A stretch of DNA of 12,192 bases from Embleya sp040605455 (GCF_040605455.1 NZ_JBEXCV010000209.1:1-12192), one strand, 5' to 3'. Shown: positions 6,178 to 12,192, counted from the first letter of the stretch. Notes: generated by a model not told the origin, from the letters alone. Made by a program: numbers and translations.

Positions 6178-6860
6178 CGAACGAGGCGGGCGACGCACCC
6201 GACGCGCTGCGGCTGCCGTCCGCGGCGGAACTGCTCGCGACGACCCGGCACGCCTCGGCGGAGCCGGCCGCGTCGGCGAGCGCCGACCCGGATCCGGATC
6301 TGCTGCCGTGTGGGCGAGATCCCGAGGCGGTGCTCGAACACGCCGCCGCGGGCGAGTCGGACGAGCACGAGCGCGCGTGTCCCGAATGCCAGGCGCTGCT
6401 GCGCGACCACTCGGTTCTCGACCAGGTCACCCGCGAGTGGGCCGAGCTGCCGGTGCCGGTGCCGGACGACCTGGGCACGCGGGTGATGCGCCTGGTCCGG
6501 GCCGAGCTGCACACCGGCCGGCTGCTGCCGCTGGGCGAGCCGGACGAGCAGTTGACGCTGACCGAGACCGCCGCGGCGCGTACGCTGCGCGCGGCGGTGG
6601 ACGCCGAACCCGGTGTACAGGCCCGCAGTTGCCGGATTCGGCCGCACGAGAACCGGGCGGGCGCGGCGGTGCCGGGACCGGTCACCGTGCGGTTGTCGGT
6701 CGGCGTGCCCTACGGCGAGCCGATCCACGCGCTGGCCGATCGGCTGCGCGAGCGGGTGCGCCGGGCGGCGAGCGAACGACTGGGGTTGGAAGTGGCGAAG
6801 GTGGACGTGGACGTGGTGGGCCTGGAACCGACTGCCGGGGATCGGGAGGCGGACCGATGA
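6174..6860 (+). CDS. Zinc-motif anti-sigma-like protein with Asp23-like C-terminal domain
   Basis: This 228-residue soluble protein has no membrane segment. Residues 46-76 hold LPCGRD, then H65-x3-C69-x2-C72 (HERACPEC), the signature of zinc-binding anti-sigma domains such as RsrA. A helical stretch follows (TREWAELPVPVPDDLGTRVMRLVRAE, 86-111). The C-terminal half (about 135-220) resembles an Asp23 domain: the strand PVTVRLSVGVPYGEPI (169-184), the helix HALADRLRERVRRAASERLG and the strand EVAKVDVDVVGL (206-217). The ATG overlaps the sigma stop by 4 bases (ATGA), which is typical of sigma/anti-sigma pairs. A GTG at 6168 with GGAGG (6153-6157) 10 bases ahead is an alternative start adding two residues. 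I infer that it restrains the sigma factor and senses Asp23 status or redox/zinc state. The zinc motif and the C-terminal fold are seen, the regulation is not. Confidence 0.78.
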   Translation: MTNEAGDAPDALRLPSAAELLATTRHASAEPAASASADPDPDLLPCGRDPEAVLEHAAAGESDEHERACPECQALLRDHSVLDQVTREWAELPVPVPDDLGTRVMRLVRAELHTGRLLPLGEPDEQLTLTETAAARTLRAAVDAEPGVQARSCRIRPHENRAGAAVPGPVTVRLSVGVPYGEPIHALADRLRERVRRAASERLGLEVAKVDVDVVGLEPTAGDREADR

Positions 6861-7201
6861 GCCGGCCCGCGACGCGCATCTCGCGCGAGATGTCCATCCT
6901 GGCCCGGACCACCGCCGGGAGCGCGGCGCTGACCGTGCCGGGCGTGGTGGACCTGCAGCCGGGTCTGCTCGACGCGGTCGCCCAGGTCTCGGGCGGCCTG
7001 ATCCCGGGCCGGGTCCCGGGGGTGACCACCCGCGTGCTCGACGAAGTCCTGCACGTGGACGTGCAGTTTCGCGCGGCGGTGGACCGCCGGGTGCTGGACG
7101 TGGCCCGCGAGGTGCGCGCGGCGGTCACCGCCGAGGTGTGCCGGCAGACCGGGCACAAGCGCGTGGTGGTGCACATCCTGGTCACCGACGCGGGGGTGTG
7201 A
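6857..7201 (+). CDS. Small Asp23-like protein
   Basis: This 114-residue soluble protein is the last gene of the plus-strand arm. Its C-terminal half follows the Asp23 pattern: the strand EVLHVDVQFRAAVDRRV (63-79), the helix LDVAREVRAAVTAEVCRQTG and the strand KRVVVHILVTDAGV. The N-terminal half (TTAGSAALTVPGVVDLQPG, 18-36) loosely matches the family's first helix but lacks the clear strand seen in the other two Asp23 proteins, so it is a diverged member. The ATG overlaps the stop of the preceding gene by 4 bases and has GGGAGG upstream. By operon position it belongs to the same stress module. Its job could be a partner or decoy for the other Asp23 proteins. Confidence 0.78.
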   Translation: MSRPATRISREMSILARTTAGSAALTVPGVVDLQPGLLDAVAQVSGGLIPGRVPGVTTRVLDEVLHVDVQFRAAVDRRVLDVAREVRAAVTAEVCRQTGHKRVVVHILVTDAGV

Positions 7202-7231
7202 CCCCGATTACCGCCGCCGGCGCCTGGGTCA
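7199..7231. terminator. Possible small bidirectional terminator
   Basis: TGACCC (7199-7204) and GGGTCA (7226-7231) form a 6-bp stem, with a further CGCCG-C-CGGCG dyad inside. The stem includes the stop codons of both converging genes. The gap between the genes is only 27 bp. It is weak and may be coincidental. Confidence 0.3.
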
Positions 7232-8458
7232 GACGTTGGCGAGGCTGTACGAGGGCCGCTCGTTCAGCCCGGCCGGGTCGTGACCGGGCAGGTGGCCGTA
7301 GGCGCCGATGATGCCACCGATCTCCTCGGTGGCGGTCAGCGGTCCGGTCGCGTCGGCGGCGCGCGGCACGCGTCCGTGCCCGATCAGTTGGAGCCACTTG
7401 TTCAGCGGCAACCGGGCCCGCTCGTACGCCTCCAATGCCTCGACCGGATCCTGGTACGAGGCCAGCGAACGGGCCAGCACCCGCGCGTCGACGATCGACT
7501 CGGACGCGCCGCCGAGCACGTAGGGGTACATCGGGTGGGCGGCGTCGCCGAGCAGGGTGACCCGGCCGAACGACCACTGGTCCAGCGGCGGTCGGGTCAC
7601 CAGCGGATAGCCCGACGCCTCGGTCGGCGTCTTGACCATCGCGCCGATGTCGGCTCCCGCGATGCTCCAGCCACGGAAGACCCGGGTGAGCCGGCGCAGG
7701 TCCGCGGGACCGTTCCAGCCGGTGTCGCCGAGTTCGCCGGCGGATTGCCGATCGGGCAGCTCCGCGAGCCAGTTGGTGAGTGTGGTCCCGTCCCGCGGGT
7801 CGATCGGCTTGATCGGGTGCGCCATGAAGCGCGCCTCGCCGTGCGCGGTCATGATCATGGTGTGTCCGTCGGCGAACGGCGCACAGCGGGTGGTGCCGCG
7901 CATCAGGATCCGCGGCTGCGCGACCGGCAGGCCCTCGTCCGGCAACAGCGTCGCGCGGGTCGCCGAGTTGATCCCGTCCGCCCCGATCAGCACGTCGGCC
8001 CGCTCCTTCCAGGGCCGCCCCTCGCCGTCGACGAAATACGCGGTCACTCCGTCGTCGTCCTGGTCGAATCCGGTCAGCCGCGACCCGGTACGCACCGCCG
8101 GGCGGCCCAGTCGCTGGTAGACCGCGCGCAGCAGGGCGACCTGCAACTCACCTCGGTGCACGGACAGATGCGGCCACAGGAAGCCGGCCCGCTGGCCGCG
8201 CGGTGCGAGCACCACGCGCTCGGCCGCCCGATCGGGATAGGCCACGCCGGACAGTGGCACGCCCAGGTTGGCGATCGGATGGTAGAGGTCGAGTTCGGCG
8301 AGTTCGCGCACCGCGTGGGGCAGGAGGCTGATCCCGAGCCCGAGGGGCCGGATTCTCAGTGCCGCGTCGATCACCGTCACTTCGGTGATGCCCGCGTCGT
8401 ACAGGCTCAGTGCCACAGCCAGTCCACCTATGCCGCCGCCGGCGACGAGAACACGCAC
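7229..8458 (-). CDS. FAD-dependent monooxygenase (PhzS-like flavin hydroxylase)
   Basis: This 409-residue group A flavoprotein monooxygenase probably uses NAD(P)H and O2 to hydroxylate an aromatic or similar small molecule. It shows the FAD Rossmann motif GGGIGG (7-12), the conserved HRGEL region, the DG motif (VLIGADGINSATR) and the GD motif LLGDAAHPMYP, followed by GGASESIVDARVLARSL. The N-terminal pattern (RPLGLGISLLPHAVRELAEL) is characteristic of the PhzS-like flavin-dependent oxidoreductases. Most of those have a SNGASQ-type loop where this one has LGGASE. The substrate is unknown. I chose GTG 8458 because AGAGGGG (8466-8472) lies 7 bases upstream and the dinucleotide motif then starts at residue 7. 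A GTG at 8497 would add 13 residues with no ribosome site. It lies 78 bp after the ABC exporter on the same strand and may be co-transcribed. Confidence 0.92.
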   Translation of the reverse strand: MRVLVAGGGIGGLAVALSLYDAGITEVTVIDAALRIRPLGLGISLLPHAVRELAELDLYHPIANLGVPLSGVAYPDRAAERVVLAPRGQRAGFLWPHLSVHRGELQVALLRAVYQRLGRPAVRTGSRLTGFDQDDDGVTAYFVDGEGRPWKERADVLIGADGINSATRATLLPDEGLPVAQPRILMRGTTRCAPFADGHTMIMTAHGEARFMAHPIKPIDPRDGTTLTNWLAELPDRQSAGELGDTGWNGPADLRRLTRVFRGWSIAGADIGAMVKTPTEASGYPLVTRPPLDQWSFGRVTLLGDAAHPMYPYVLGGASESIVDARVLARSLASYQDPVEALEAYERARLPLNKWLQLIGHGRVPRAADATGPLTATEEIGGIIGAYGHLPGHDPAGLNERPSYSLANV

Positions 8459-8465
8459 GTAGAAG

Positions 8466-8472
8466 CCCCTCT
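8466..8472 (-). promoter_or_regulatory. Ribosome binding site setting the monooxygenase start
   Basis: AGAGGGG on the minus strand, 7 bases before GTG 8458. It favours this start over the longer open frame beginning at 8497. Confidence 0.55.
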
Positions 8473-8536
8473 TGCCAACCACTTGGAATATCACCACACT
8501 ACCCGCCGTGCCGGACCGCGGGCGGCCGACGCGCGC

Positions 8537-10438
8537 TCAGATGGCCAGCGCCTCGGAATCGGTCGTTTCCTCGTCCCGGTCCCGGAACTGACGGTGGTAC
8601 AGGTCCGCGTACAGTCCGTTCAGGACGAGCAACTCGGCGTGTGTACCGCGCTCCACGATGCCGCCGCCGTCCACCACCAGGATCAGGTCGGCGTCGCGCA
8701 CGGTGGACAGCCGGTGGGCGATCACCAGCGCGGTGCGGCCCGCGAGCGCGGTGGCCAGCGCCTGCTGCACCGCCGCCTCGGACTCGGAGTCCAGGTGCGC
8801 GGTCGCCTCGTCGAGCACCACCACGCGCGGTGACTTGAGCAGCAGTCGGGCGATCGCGAGCCGTTGCTTCTCGCCGCCGGACAAGCGGTGGCCGCGTTCG
8901 CCGACCACGGTGTCCAGCCGATCCGGCAACTCGGCCACCAGGTCACCGATGTTCGCCCCGTGCAGCGAGGCCCACAGTTCCTCTTCGCTCGCATCCGGCT
9001 TGGCGTAGAGCAGGTTGCCCCGGATCGTGTCGTGGAACATGTGCGAGTCCTGGGTGACCACGCCGACGGCGTCCCGCAGCGAGTCCAGGGTGACGTCGCG
9101 CACGTCGTGGCCGCCGATCCGCACCGATCCCTCGGTCGCGTCGTAGAGCCGGCCGACCAGCGAGGTGATGGTGGTCTTGCCCGCACCCGAGGGACCCACC
9201 AGGGCCACCACCCGACCGGGCTCGGCCCGGAAGGACACGTCCCGCAACACCGGTTCGGAGCGGTGCCGGTCGAGCACCGCGACGCTCTCCAGCGAGGCCA
9301 ACGAGACCTGGTCCGCACCGGGGTAGGCGAAGGAGACGCCGTCGAACTCGACGGTGGCCGCGTCCGCCGGCAGTGGCTTCGCGTCCGGCTTGTCGGCGAT
9401 CAGCGCGGGTAGGTCGAACACCTCGAAGACCCGCTCGAAGCTGACCAGCGCGGTCATCACGTCCACCCGCACGTTCGCCAACGCGGTCAGCGGCCCGTAC
9501 AGCCGACCCAGCAGCACGGTGAGCGCGACCAGCGTGCCCACCGTCAGCCGCCCGTCCACCGCCAGATGCCCACCGATCAGGTACACCAGCGCGGTCGCCA
9601 GCGAGGCGACCAGGGTCAGCGCGGTGGCGAACACCCGGTTCACCAACGCGATCCGGATGCCGATGTCGCGCACCCGGGCGGCCCGTCCGGAGAACAGCGC
9701 GTCCTCCTCCTCGGGCCGGCCGAAGATCTTCGCCAGCATCGCGCCTGAGACGTTGAACCGCTCGGTCATCACAGTCGACATCTCGGCGTTCAGCTGCATC
9801 TGCTCGCGCGTCATGGTCTGCAACCGGCGCCCGATCCACTTCGCCGGCAACAGGAACAGCGGAAGCAAGACCAGCGAGACCAGGGTGATCTGCCAGGCCA
9901 GGTAGAACATCGTGCCTGCGACCAGCACCAGGCTCACCAGGTTGGACACCACGCCGGCCAGGGTGGAGGTGAACGCGCGCTGTGCGGACAACACGTCGTT
10001 GTTCAGCCGCGAGATCAACGCGCCGGTCTGGGTCCGGGTGAAGAACGCGATCGGCTGCCGCTGTACGTGCGCGAACACCCGGCTGCGCAGCTCGTAGATC
10101 GAGCCCTCGCCGATCCGCGCCGAATACCACCGCTCGGCCAGGCCGAACCCGGCGGCGAGCAGCGCGATACCCGCCACCACCATCGCGAGCATGGTCACCA
10201 GGTGACCGTCGCCCTTGAGTACTCCCTCGTCGACGATCCGCTGCGCGAGCAGCGGCGGCACGATGGTCAACACCGCGCCGATCACGACCAGGATCAGATA
10301 CGCGGTGATCTGCCGCGCGAAGGGTCTCGCGAACTCGCCCACCCGCCGGACCGTGCCGGGCGCGAGCTTGCGCTCGACCACCGACGCGTCACGCGTGTAG
10401 GACCGCAGATTCATGCCCATCGGGCCGCCGCCACTCAT
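8537..10438 (-). CDS. ABC transporter with fused permease and ATPase (exporter type)
   Basis: This 633-residue half-transporter works as a dimer and probably exports a drug-like or lipid-like compound across the cytoplasmic membrane. The N-terminal part (about 35-325) has six membrane segments and the exporter-type stretch RSRVFAHVQRQPIAFFTRTQTGALISRL. The ATPase (about 360-620) has Walker A GPSGAGKT (415-422), the Q-loop (VVTQ, Q463), signature LSGGE (519-523), Walker B VVVLDE (539-544) and the H-loop His575. A short insert (about 375-397) interrupts the start of the ATPase domain before its second strand. I chose ATG 10438, with an ACGAGG site just upstream. ATG 10459 would add seven residues. 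The substrate cannot be read from sequence. The monooxygenase follows 78 bp downstream. Confidence 0.93.
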   Translation of the reverse strand: MSGGGPMGMNLRSYTRDASVVERKLAPGTVRRVGEFARPFARQITAYLILVVIGAVLTIVPPLLAQRIVDEGVLKGDGHLVTMLAMVVAGIALLAAGFGLAERWYSARIGEGSIYELRSRVFAHVQRQPIAFFTRTQTGALISRLNNDVLSAQRAFTSTLAGVVSNLVSLVLVAGTMFYLAWQITLVSLVLLPLFLLPAKWIGRRLQTMTREQMQLNAEMSTVMTERFNVSGAMLAKIFGRPEEEDALFSGRAARVRDIGIRIALVNRVFATALTLVASLATALVYLIGGHLAVDGRLTVGTLVALTVLLGRLYGPLTALANVRVDVMTALVSFERVFEVFDLPALIADKPDAKPLPADAATVEFDGVSFAYPGADQVSLASLESVAVLDRHRSEPVLRDVSFRAEPGRVVALVGPSGAGKTTITSLVGRLYDATEGSVRIGGHDVRDVTLDSLRDAVGVVTQDSHMFHDTIRGNLLYAKPDASEEELWASLHGANIGDLVAELPDRLDTVVGERGHRLSGGEKQRLAIARLLLKSPRVVVLDEATAHLDSESEAAVQQALATALAGRTALVIAHRLSTVRDADLILVVDGGGIVERGTHAELLVLNGLYADLYHRQFRDRDEETTDSEALAI

Positions 10439-10464
10439 CACGCCTCGTTCCCCGTACATATCAA

Positions 10465-10472
10465 GTGATCAC
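10465..10472. promoter_or_regulatory. GTGATCAC palindrome upstream of the ABC exporter
   Basis: A perfect 8-bp palindrome lies 27 bases before the chosen exporter start, in a locally AT-richer stretch. It is a candidate operator, but 8-bp palindromes are weak evidence and no matching promoter was recognised. Confidence 0.3.
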
Positions 10473-10475
10473 CAC

Positions 10476-10544
10476 AAAATCCTGAGCCAACCTCAGCACT
10501 TCGTGTAGAGGAACACCGGCATGGGCCCGCTTAGTCCCGGGCCC
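10476..10544 (-). terminator. Two small hairpins after the enoyl-CoA hydratase-like gene
   Basis: Reading the minus strand past the hydratase stop, GGGCCCG/CGGGCCC (10544-10538 with 10529-10523) forms a 7-bp stem with an 8-base loop. Then CTGAG/CTCAG (10496-10492 with 10486-10482) forms a 5-bp stem followed by GATTTT. Together they may terminate the hydratase transcript ahead of the ABC exporter. Each stem alone is short. Confidence 0.4.
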
Positions 10545-10603
10545 GACCCGGTTCCCGAGCGCGGGCGGCGGCTCGATGTGTGACGGGGATCCCGCCGGTA
10601 CTC

Positions 10604-11464
10604 CTATTCGCCCGTCCCGGCGAGGTCGCGCAGCCGGCGCGCCTGGGCGGCGCGTTCGGCGGCGCGTTGTTGGTCGTACGTACGCGCCGAAGCGCCCGCG
10701 AGCAGGGCCTTCGTCTCGATCACCGCGTCGCGCGGCGCGGCCAGGAGCGCGGCCAGCAGGTCGCGCGCGGCACCGTCGAGTTCCTCGCGCGACACCGTGA
10801 GCGTGGCCAATCCCATCGACACCGCCTCCTGCGCGCCGACCCAGCGCCCGGTGACGCAGATCTCCAACGCGCGGGCATAACCCACGAGGTCGACCAACGG
10901 CTTGGTCCCGGCCAGGTCCGGGACCAGACCCAGCGCGGTCTCGCGCATCGAGAACCGCGCGTCGTCGGCGCACACCCGCAGATCGCAGGCCAGCGCCAGC
11001 TGGAAGCCGGCGCCCACCGCATGCCCCTGGACGGCGGCGACGGTGATCAGATCGGGGCGCCGCCACCAGGTGAACGCCTCCTGGAACGAGGCGATGGTCG
11101 CGTCGAGTTCCTCGTCGCTCGCCCCGGCCAAGGTGACGAGATCCGATTCCCCCGCGATGCCCCCTCCACCGGGGAACATCCGCCGATCCAGGCCCGCGGA
11201 GAAGGAGGCACCCTCCGCGCGCAACAGCACGGCCCGGACGTCACCGGGCAGGTCGCGACCGACTGCGGCGAGCGCGCGCCAGAGCGCGGGAGTCTGCGCG
11301 TTGCGCCGATCGGGGTTGGTGAGGGTCACCACCGCGAACGAACCCTCGATCACGACCGAGAGGTCCTGCCGTGCCGCGTGGTCGGCACTGCCGACCTCGC
11401 CGCCGTTGTTGTCCGTGCCGCCGTTGCTGTTCGTACTGTCGAGCTGATTCGCCACCACGTCCAC
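10604..11464 (-). CDS. Enoyl-CoA hydratase/isomerase (crotonase) family protein
   Basis: This 286-residue crotonase-fold protein acts on acyl-CoA thioesters. The oxyanion-hole segments FSAGLD (88-93) and GHAVGAGF (147-154) are present. Of the two glutamates of classical enoyl-CoA hydratase, the second (Glu164 of the rat enzyme) is kept as E175 in MRETALGLVPDL. The first (Glu144) is replaced by Gln155, exactly 20 residues earlier, so plain hydration is doubtful and an isomerase or other activity is possible. The C-terminus (ARTYDQQRAAERAAQARRLRDL) is a helix typical of the family. The N-terminal 30 residues are an Asn/Gly/Asp-rich linker (NSNGGTDNNGGE). I chose GTG 11464, 4 bases after the GGAGG of GGGAGGG (11468-11474). 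GTG 11458 is equally possible. The frame stays open to 11629, but those residues look non-coding and cover the inverted repeat. Confidence 0.88.
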   Translation of the reverse strand: MDVVANQLDSTNSNGGTDNNGGEVGSADHAARQDLSVVIEGSFAVVTLTNPDRRNAQTPALWRALAAVGRDLPGDVRAVLLRAEGASFSAGLDRRMFPGGGGIAGESDLVTLAGASDEELDATIASFQEAFTWWRRPDLITVAAVQGHAVGAGFQLALACDLRVCADDARFSMRETALGLVPDLAGTKPLVDLVGYARALEICVTGRWVGAQEAVSMGLATLTVSREELDGAARDLLAALLAAPRDAVIETKALLAGASARTYDQQRAAERAAQARRLRDLAGTGE

Positions 11465-11467
11465 GGT

Positions 11468-11474
11468 CCCTCCC
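11468..11474 (-). promoter_or_regulatory. Ribosome binding site of the crotonase-family gene
   Basis: GGGAGGG on the minus strand lies 3-4 bases from GTG 11464 and about 10 from GTG 11458. It excludes the longer starts near 11629 but does not decide between the two GTGs. Confidence 0.5.
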
Positions 11475-11488
11475 GTGTTCGGGTCGCT

Positions 11489-11545
11489 TCCGTCGAACGA
11501 CCACGCGCCCGACGTTACCGGTCGGTCACATGGTCGTTCGACGGA
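11489..11545. promoter_or_regulatory. Perfect 15-bp inverted repeat, paired dyads upstream of the crotonase gene
   Basis: The arms 11489-11503 and 11531-11545 are exact reverse complements separated by 27 bases. Each arm itself contains a dyad, GTCGAACGAC (11492-11501) and GTCGTTCGAC (11533-11542), that is GTCG-WW-CGAC. The two centres are 41 bp apart, close to four helical turns, as expected for a pair of repressor or activator sites. TAACGT on the minus strand (11512-11517) between them could be a -10 element. Alternatively, the repeat folds as a 15-bp stem with a 27-base loop and ends the upstream HTH transcript, whose stop is 35 bp away. It has no T-run. Confidence 0.6.
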
Positions 11546-11579
11546 CGGTACGGTGTTGCCGATCCCTTGGAGCTCGACC

Positions 11580-11813
11580 TCAGGCCGAGGACGACGCGGC
11601 GGTCTTGGCCTTGCCCCGCGTTGCCCCACCCCTGCCTCGGAGGGTCACCCCGGACTCGCTGAGCATCCGGTGCACGAAGCCGTAGGAACGGCCCGTCTCC
11701 TCCGCAAGGGCGCGGATGCTGGCACCGGAGTCGTACTTCTTCTTGAGGTCAGCCGCGAGCTGCTCGCGCGCGGCACCGGTCACCCGGCTGCCCTTCTTCA
11801 GAGTCTCGGCCAC
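11580..11813 (-). CDS. Small helix-turn-helix DNA-binding protein
   Basis: This 77-residue basic protein is of a type common in streptomycetes. The core is a resolvase/homeodomain-like helix-turn-helix: LAADLKKKYDSG (19-30), SIRALAEETG (32-41) and the recognition helix SYGFVHRMLSESG (43-55). A basic, Gly/Arg-rich tail RGRGGATRGKAK and Ala/Ser end follow. It has no sensor domain, so it is probably a constitutive or nucleoid-type binder or needs a partner. I chose GTG 11813 because GAGGAGG (11819-11825) is 5 bases upstream. The frame is open to 12002, but those extra residues have no ribosome site and unlike composition. The downstream crotonase gene starts 115 bp past its stop. Whether this protein binds the inverted repeat there is an open and testable idea. 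Confidence 0.85.
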   Translation of the reverse strand: MAETLKKGSRVTGAAREQLAADLKKKYDSGASIRALAEETGRSYGFVHRMLSESGVTLRGRGGATRGKAKTAASSSA

Positions 11814-11818
11814 ACGTG

Positions 11819-11825
11819 CCTCCTC
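11819..11825 (-). promoter_or_regulatory. Ribosome binding site setting the HTH protein start
   Basis: GAGGAGG on the minus strand with a 5-base spacer to GTG 11813. It is the strongest Shine-Dalgarno match in this part of the window and rules against the longer upstream starts. Confidence 0.75.
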
Positions 11826-11840
11826 ATAGGAAGTGCGCTC

Positions 11841-11887
11841 TGGAATCCCATGATCACCCCTGAGGCATGGCATGGCCAGTGATTCCA
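11841..11887 (-). repeat. Nested inverted repeat in the HTH gene leader
   Basis: TGGAATC (11841-11847) pairs with GATTCCA (11881-11887). Just inside, CCATG (11848-11852) pairs with CATGG (11871-11875), leaving a 5-base bulge on one side. It starts 28 bases upstream of the GTG start and could be an mRNA leader fold or an operator. Confidence 0.4.
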
Positions 11888-12103
11888 CCAGGCCCGCAGG
11901 CTTGATCATCTCGGTGCGTGGCCTCTTGCACACAAAGATCACCCGAGCGGAATCGCGCCTTCCCGTGCCGAATGCTTGACCGAATCCTGTGTCCGCCGGC
12001 AAAGGCGCTGGTCACCCATGAGATTCGCGACCTTGCTCTGTGTCGCCGTCGAGGCCGGTGACCGGCGTCACCTACGGACCGGAACGATGGCTTCCTCTTG
12101 TGA

Positions 12104-12123
12104 GGGTTTCGTGGCGAAAACCC
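12104..12123. repeat. Weak hairpin near the right edge
   Basis: GGGTTTC... (12104 on) and ...AAAACCC (to 12123) form a 6-7-bp stem with a 6-8-base loop. It could be a terminator for a gene beyond the window or nothing at all. Confidence 0.25.
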
Positions 12124-12146
12124 GTCGAGGGGACGAAAGCGATCAC

Positions 12147-12192
12147 CGACCACCGGCAACACCACGTCGGGTGCGACCACGGGTAACACCAC
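12147..12192. repeat. Direct repeat with 27-bp period, cut by the window edge
   Basis: The 19-base segments 12147-12165 and 12174-12192 differ at only two positions and are 27 bp apart. The period is a multiple of three, so it could encode a nine-residue repeat (minus strand: VLPVV...VVLPVV), or be the end of a non-coding repeat array continuing to the right. Confidence 0.5.

Larger units (their letters stand above)
11826..12192. other. Long upstream region of the HTH gene, no supported gene
   Basis: These 367 bases have a lower GC content than the rest of the window and no frame with convincing coding character. The open frame on the minus strand to the window edge is rich in Arg/His/Ser and has no ribosome site or recognisable domain. 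The region holds a nested stem-loop (11841-11887), two TGATCA palindromes (11851-11856 and 11903-11908, centres 52 bp apart), a weak hairpin (12104-12123) and a 27-bp-period direct repeat at the edge. It probably contains the HTH promoter, but I could not name one. Confidence 0.5.

Noticed and set aside
8477..8488. CCAA-N4-TTGG inverted repeat before the monooxygenase
   Set aside because: It has only 4-bp arms, which are expected by chance, and no promoter nearby to give it meaning.
7280..8833. 517-codon plus-strand open frame
   Set aside because: It is antisense to the monooxygenase and the end of the ABC gene, with Arg/Gln/His-rich composition and no recognisable domain. It is a typical high-GC shadow.
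8943..10130. 395-codon minus-strand open frame within the ABC gene
   Set aside because: It is a frame-shifted shadow of the ABC transporter, whose own frame has all ATPase motifs.
10461..11066. 201-codon minus-strand open frame overlapping the crotonase gene
   Set aside because: It is Arg/Gly/Ala-rich, in a different frame from the crotonase motifs, and has no family signal.
11489..11545. Insertion-sequence terminal repeats
   Set aside because: The arms are only 27 bases apart with no transposase, no target duplication and no remnant between them. An operator or hairpin explains them better.
11854..12192. 112-codon minus-strand open frame at the right edge
   Set aside because: It has no ribosome site, is basic and low complexity after the first repeats, and overlaps the HTH leader. 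It could only be real if it continues beyond the window, so it is kept as an unexplained region.

Overview
The window is very GC-rich DNA with G/C-ending codons, frequent GTG starts, Shine-Dalgarno motifs of the GGAGG type and many genes overlapping by 1-4 bases. This is typical of a Streptomyces-like actinomycete (order Streptomycetales or close). That assignment comes from composition and protein style, not from a search. It looks like chromosomal DNA: no tRNA, rRNA, transposase, phage gene or CRISPR array is visible.

Left part (1-2655): a SURF1-type cytochrome oxidase assembly protein (+) converges on a Sir2 NAD-dependent deacylase (-) across a strong hairpin. The Sir2 gene is divergent from a short-chain dehydrogenase-like gene (+) that lacks the usual Tyr-Lys catalytic pair. 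A perfect 13-bp hairpin closes that gene against the next, convergent operon.

Centre (2656-7201): this is the most distinctive block, a two-armed Asp23/Gls24 locus. The left arm runs on the minus strand with tight coupling: Asp23 protein, a 92-residue HPD-motif (J-like) protein, a 60-residue DUF2273-like membrane protein, a second Asp23 protein, a DUF6286-type membrane protein, and an AmaP-type membrane anchor. The right arm runs on the plus strand: an ECF sigma factor, a protein that joins an anti-sigma-like zinc motif (H-x3-C-x2-C) to an Asp23-like C-terminal domain, and a small third Asp23-like protein. Six of the nine proteins carry an Asp23-like domain. My inference is an envelope-stress module with its own sigma factor, in which the stress protein family itself may control the sigma factor.

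Right part (7229-12192), all on the minus strand: an HTH DNA-binding protein of 77 residues, an enoyl-CoA hydratase/isomerase-family protein lacking one of the two classical catalytic glutamates, a fused ABC exporter (permease plus ATPase), and a PhzS-like flavin monooxygenase. Between the HTH gene and the hydratase lies a perfect 15-bp inverted repeat whose arms are themselves dyads about four helical turns apart. The last 379 bases hold the HTH leader, a nested stem-loop, and the start of a 27-bp direct repeat cut by the window edge.
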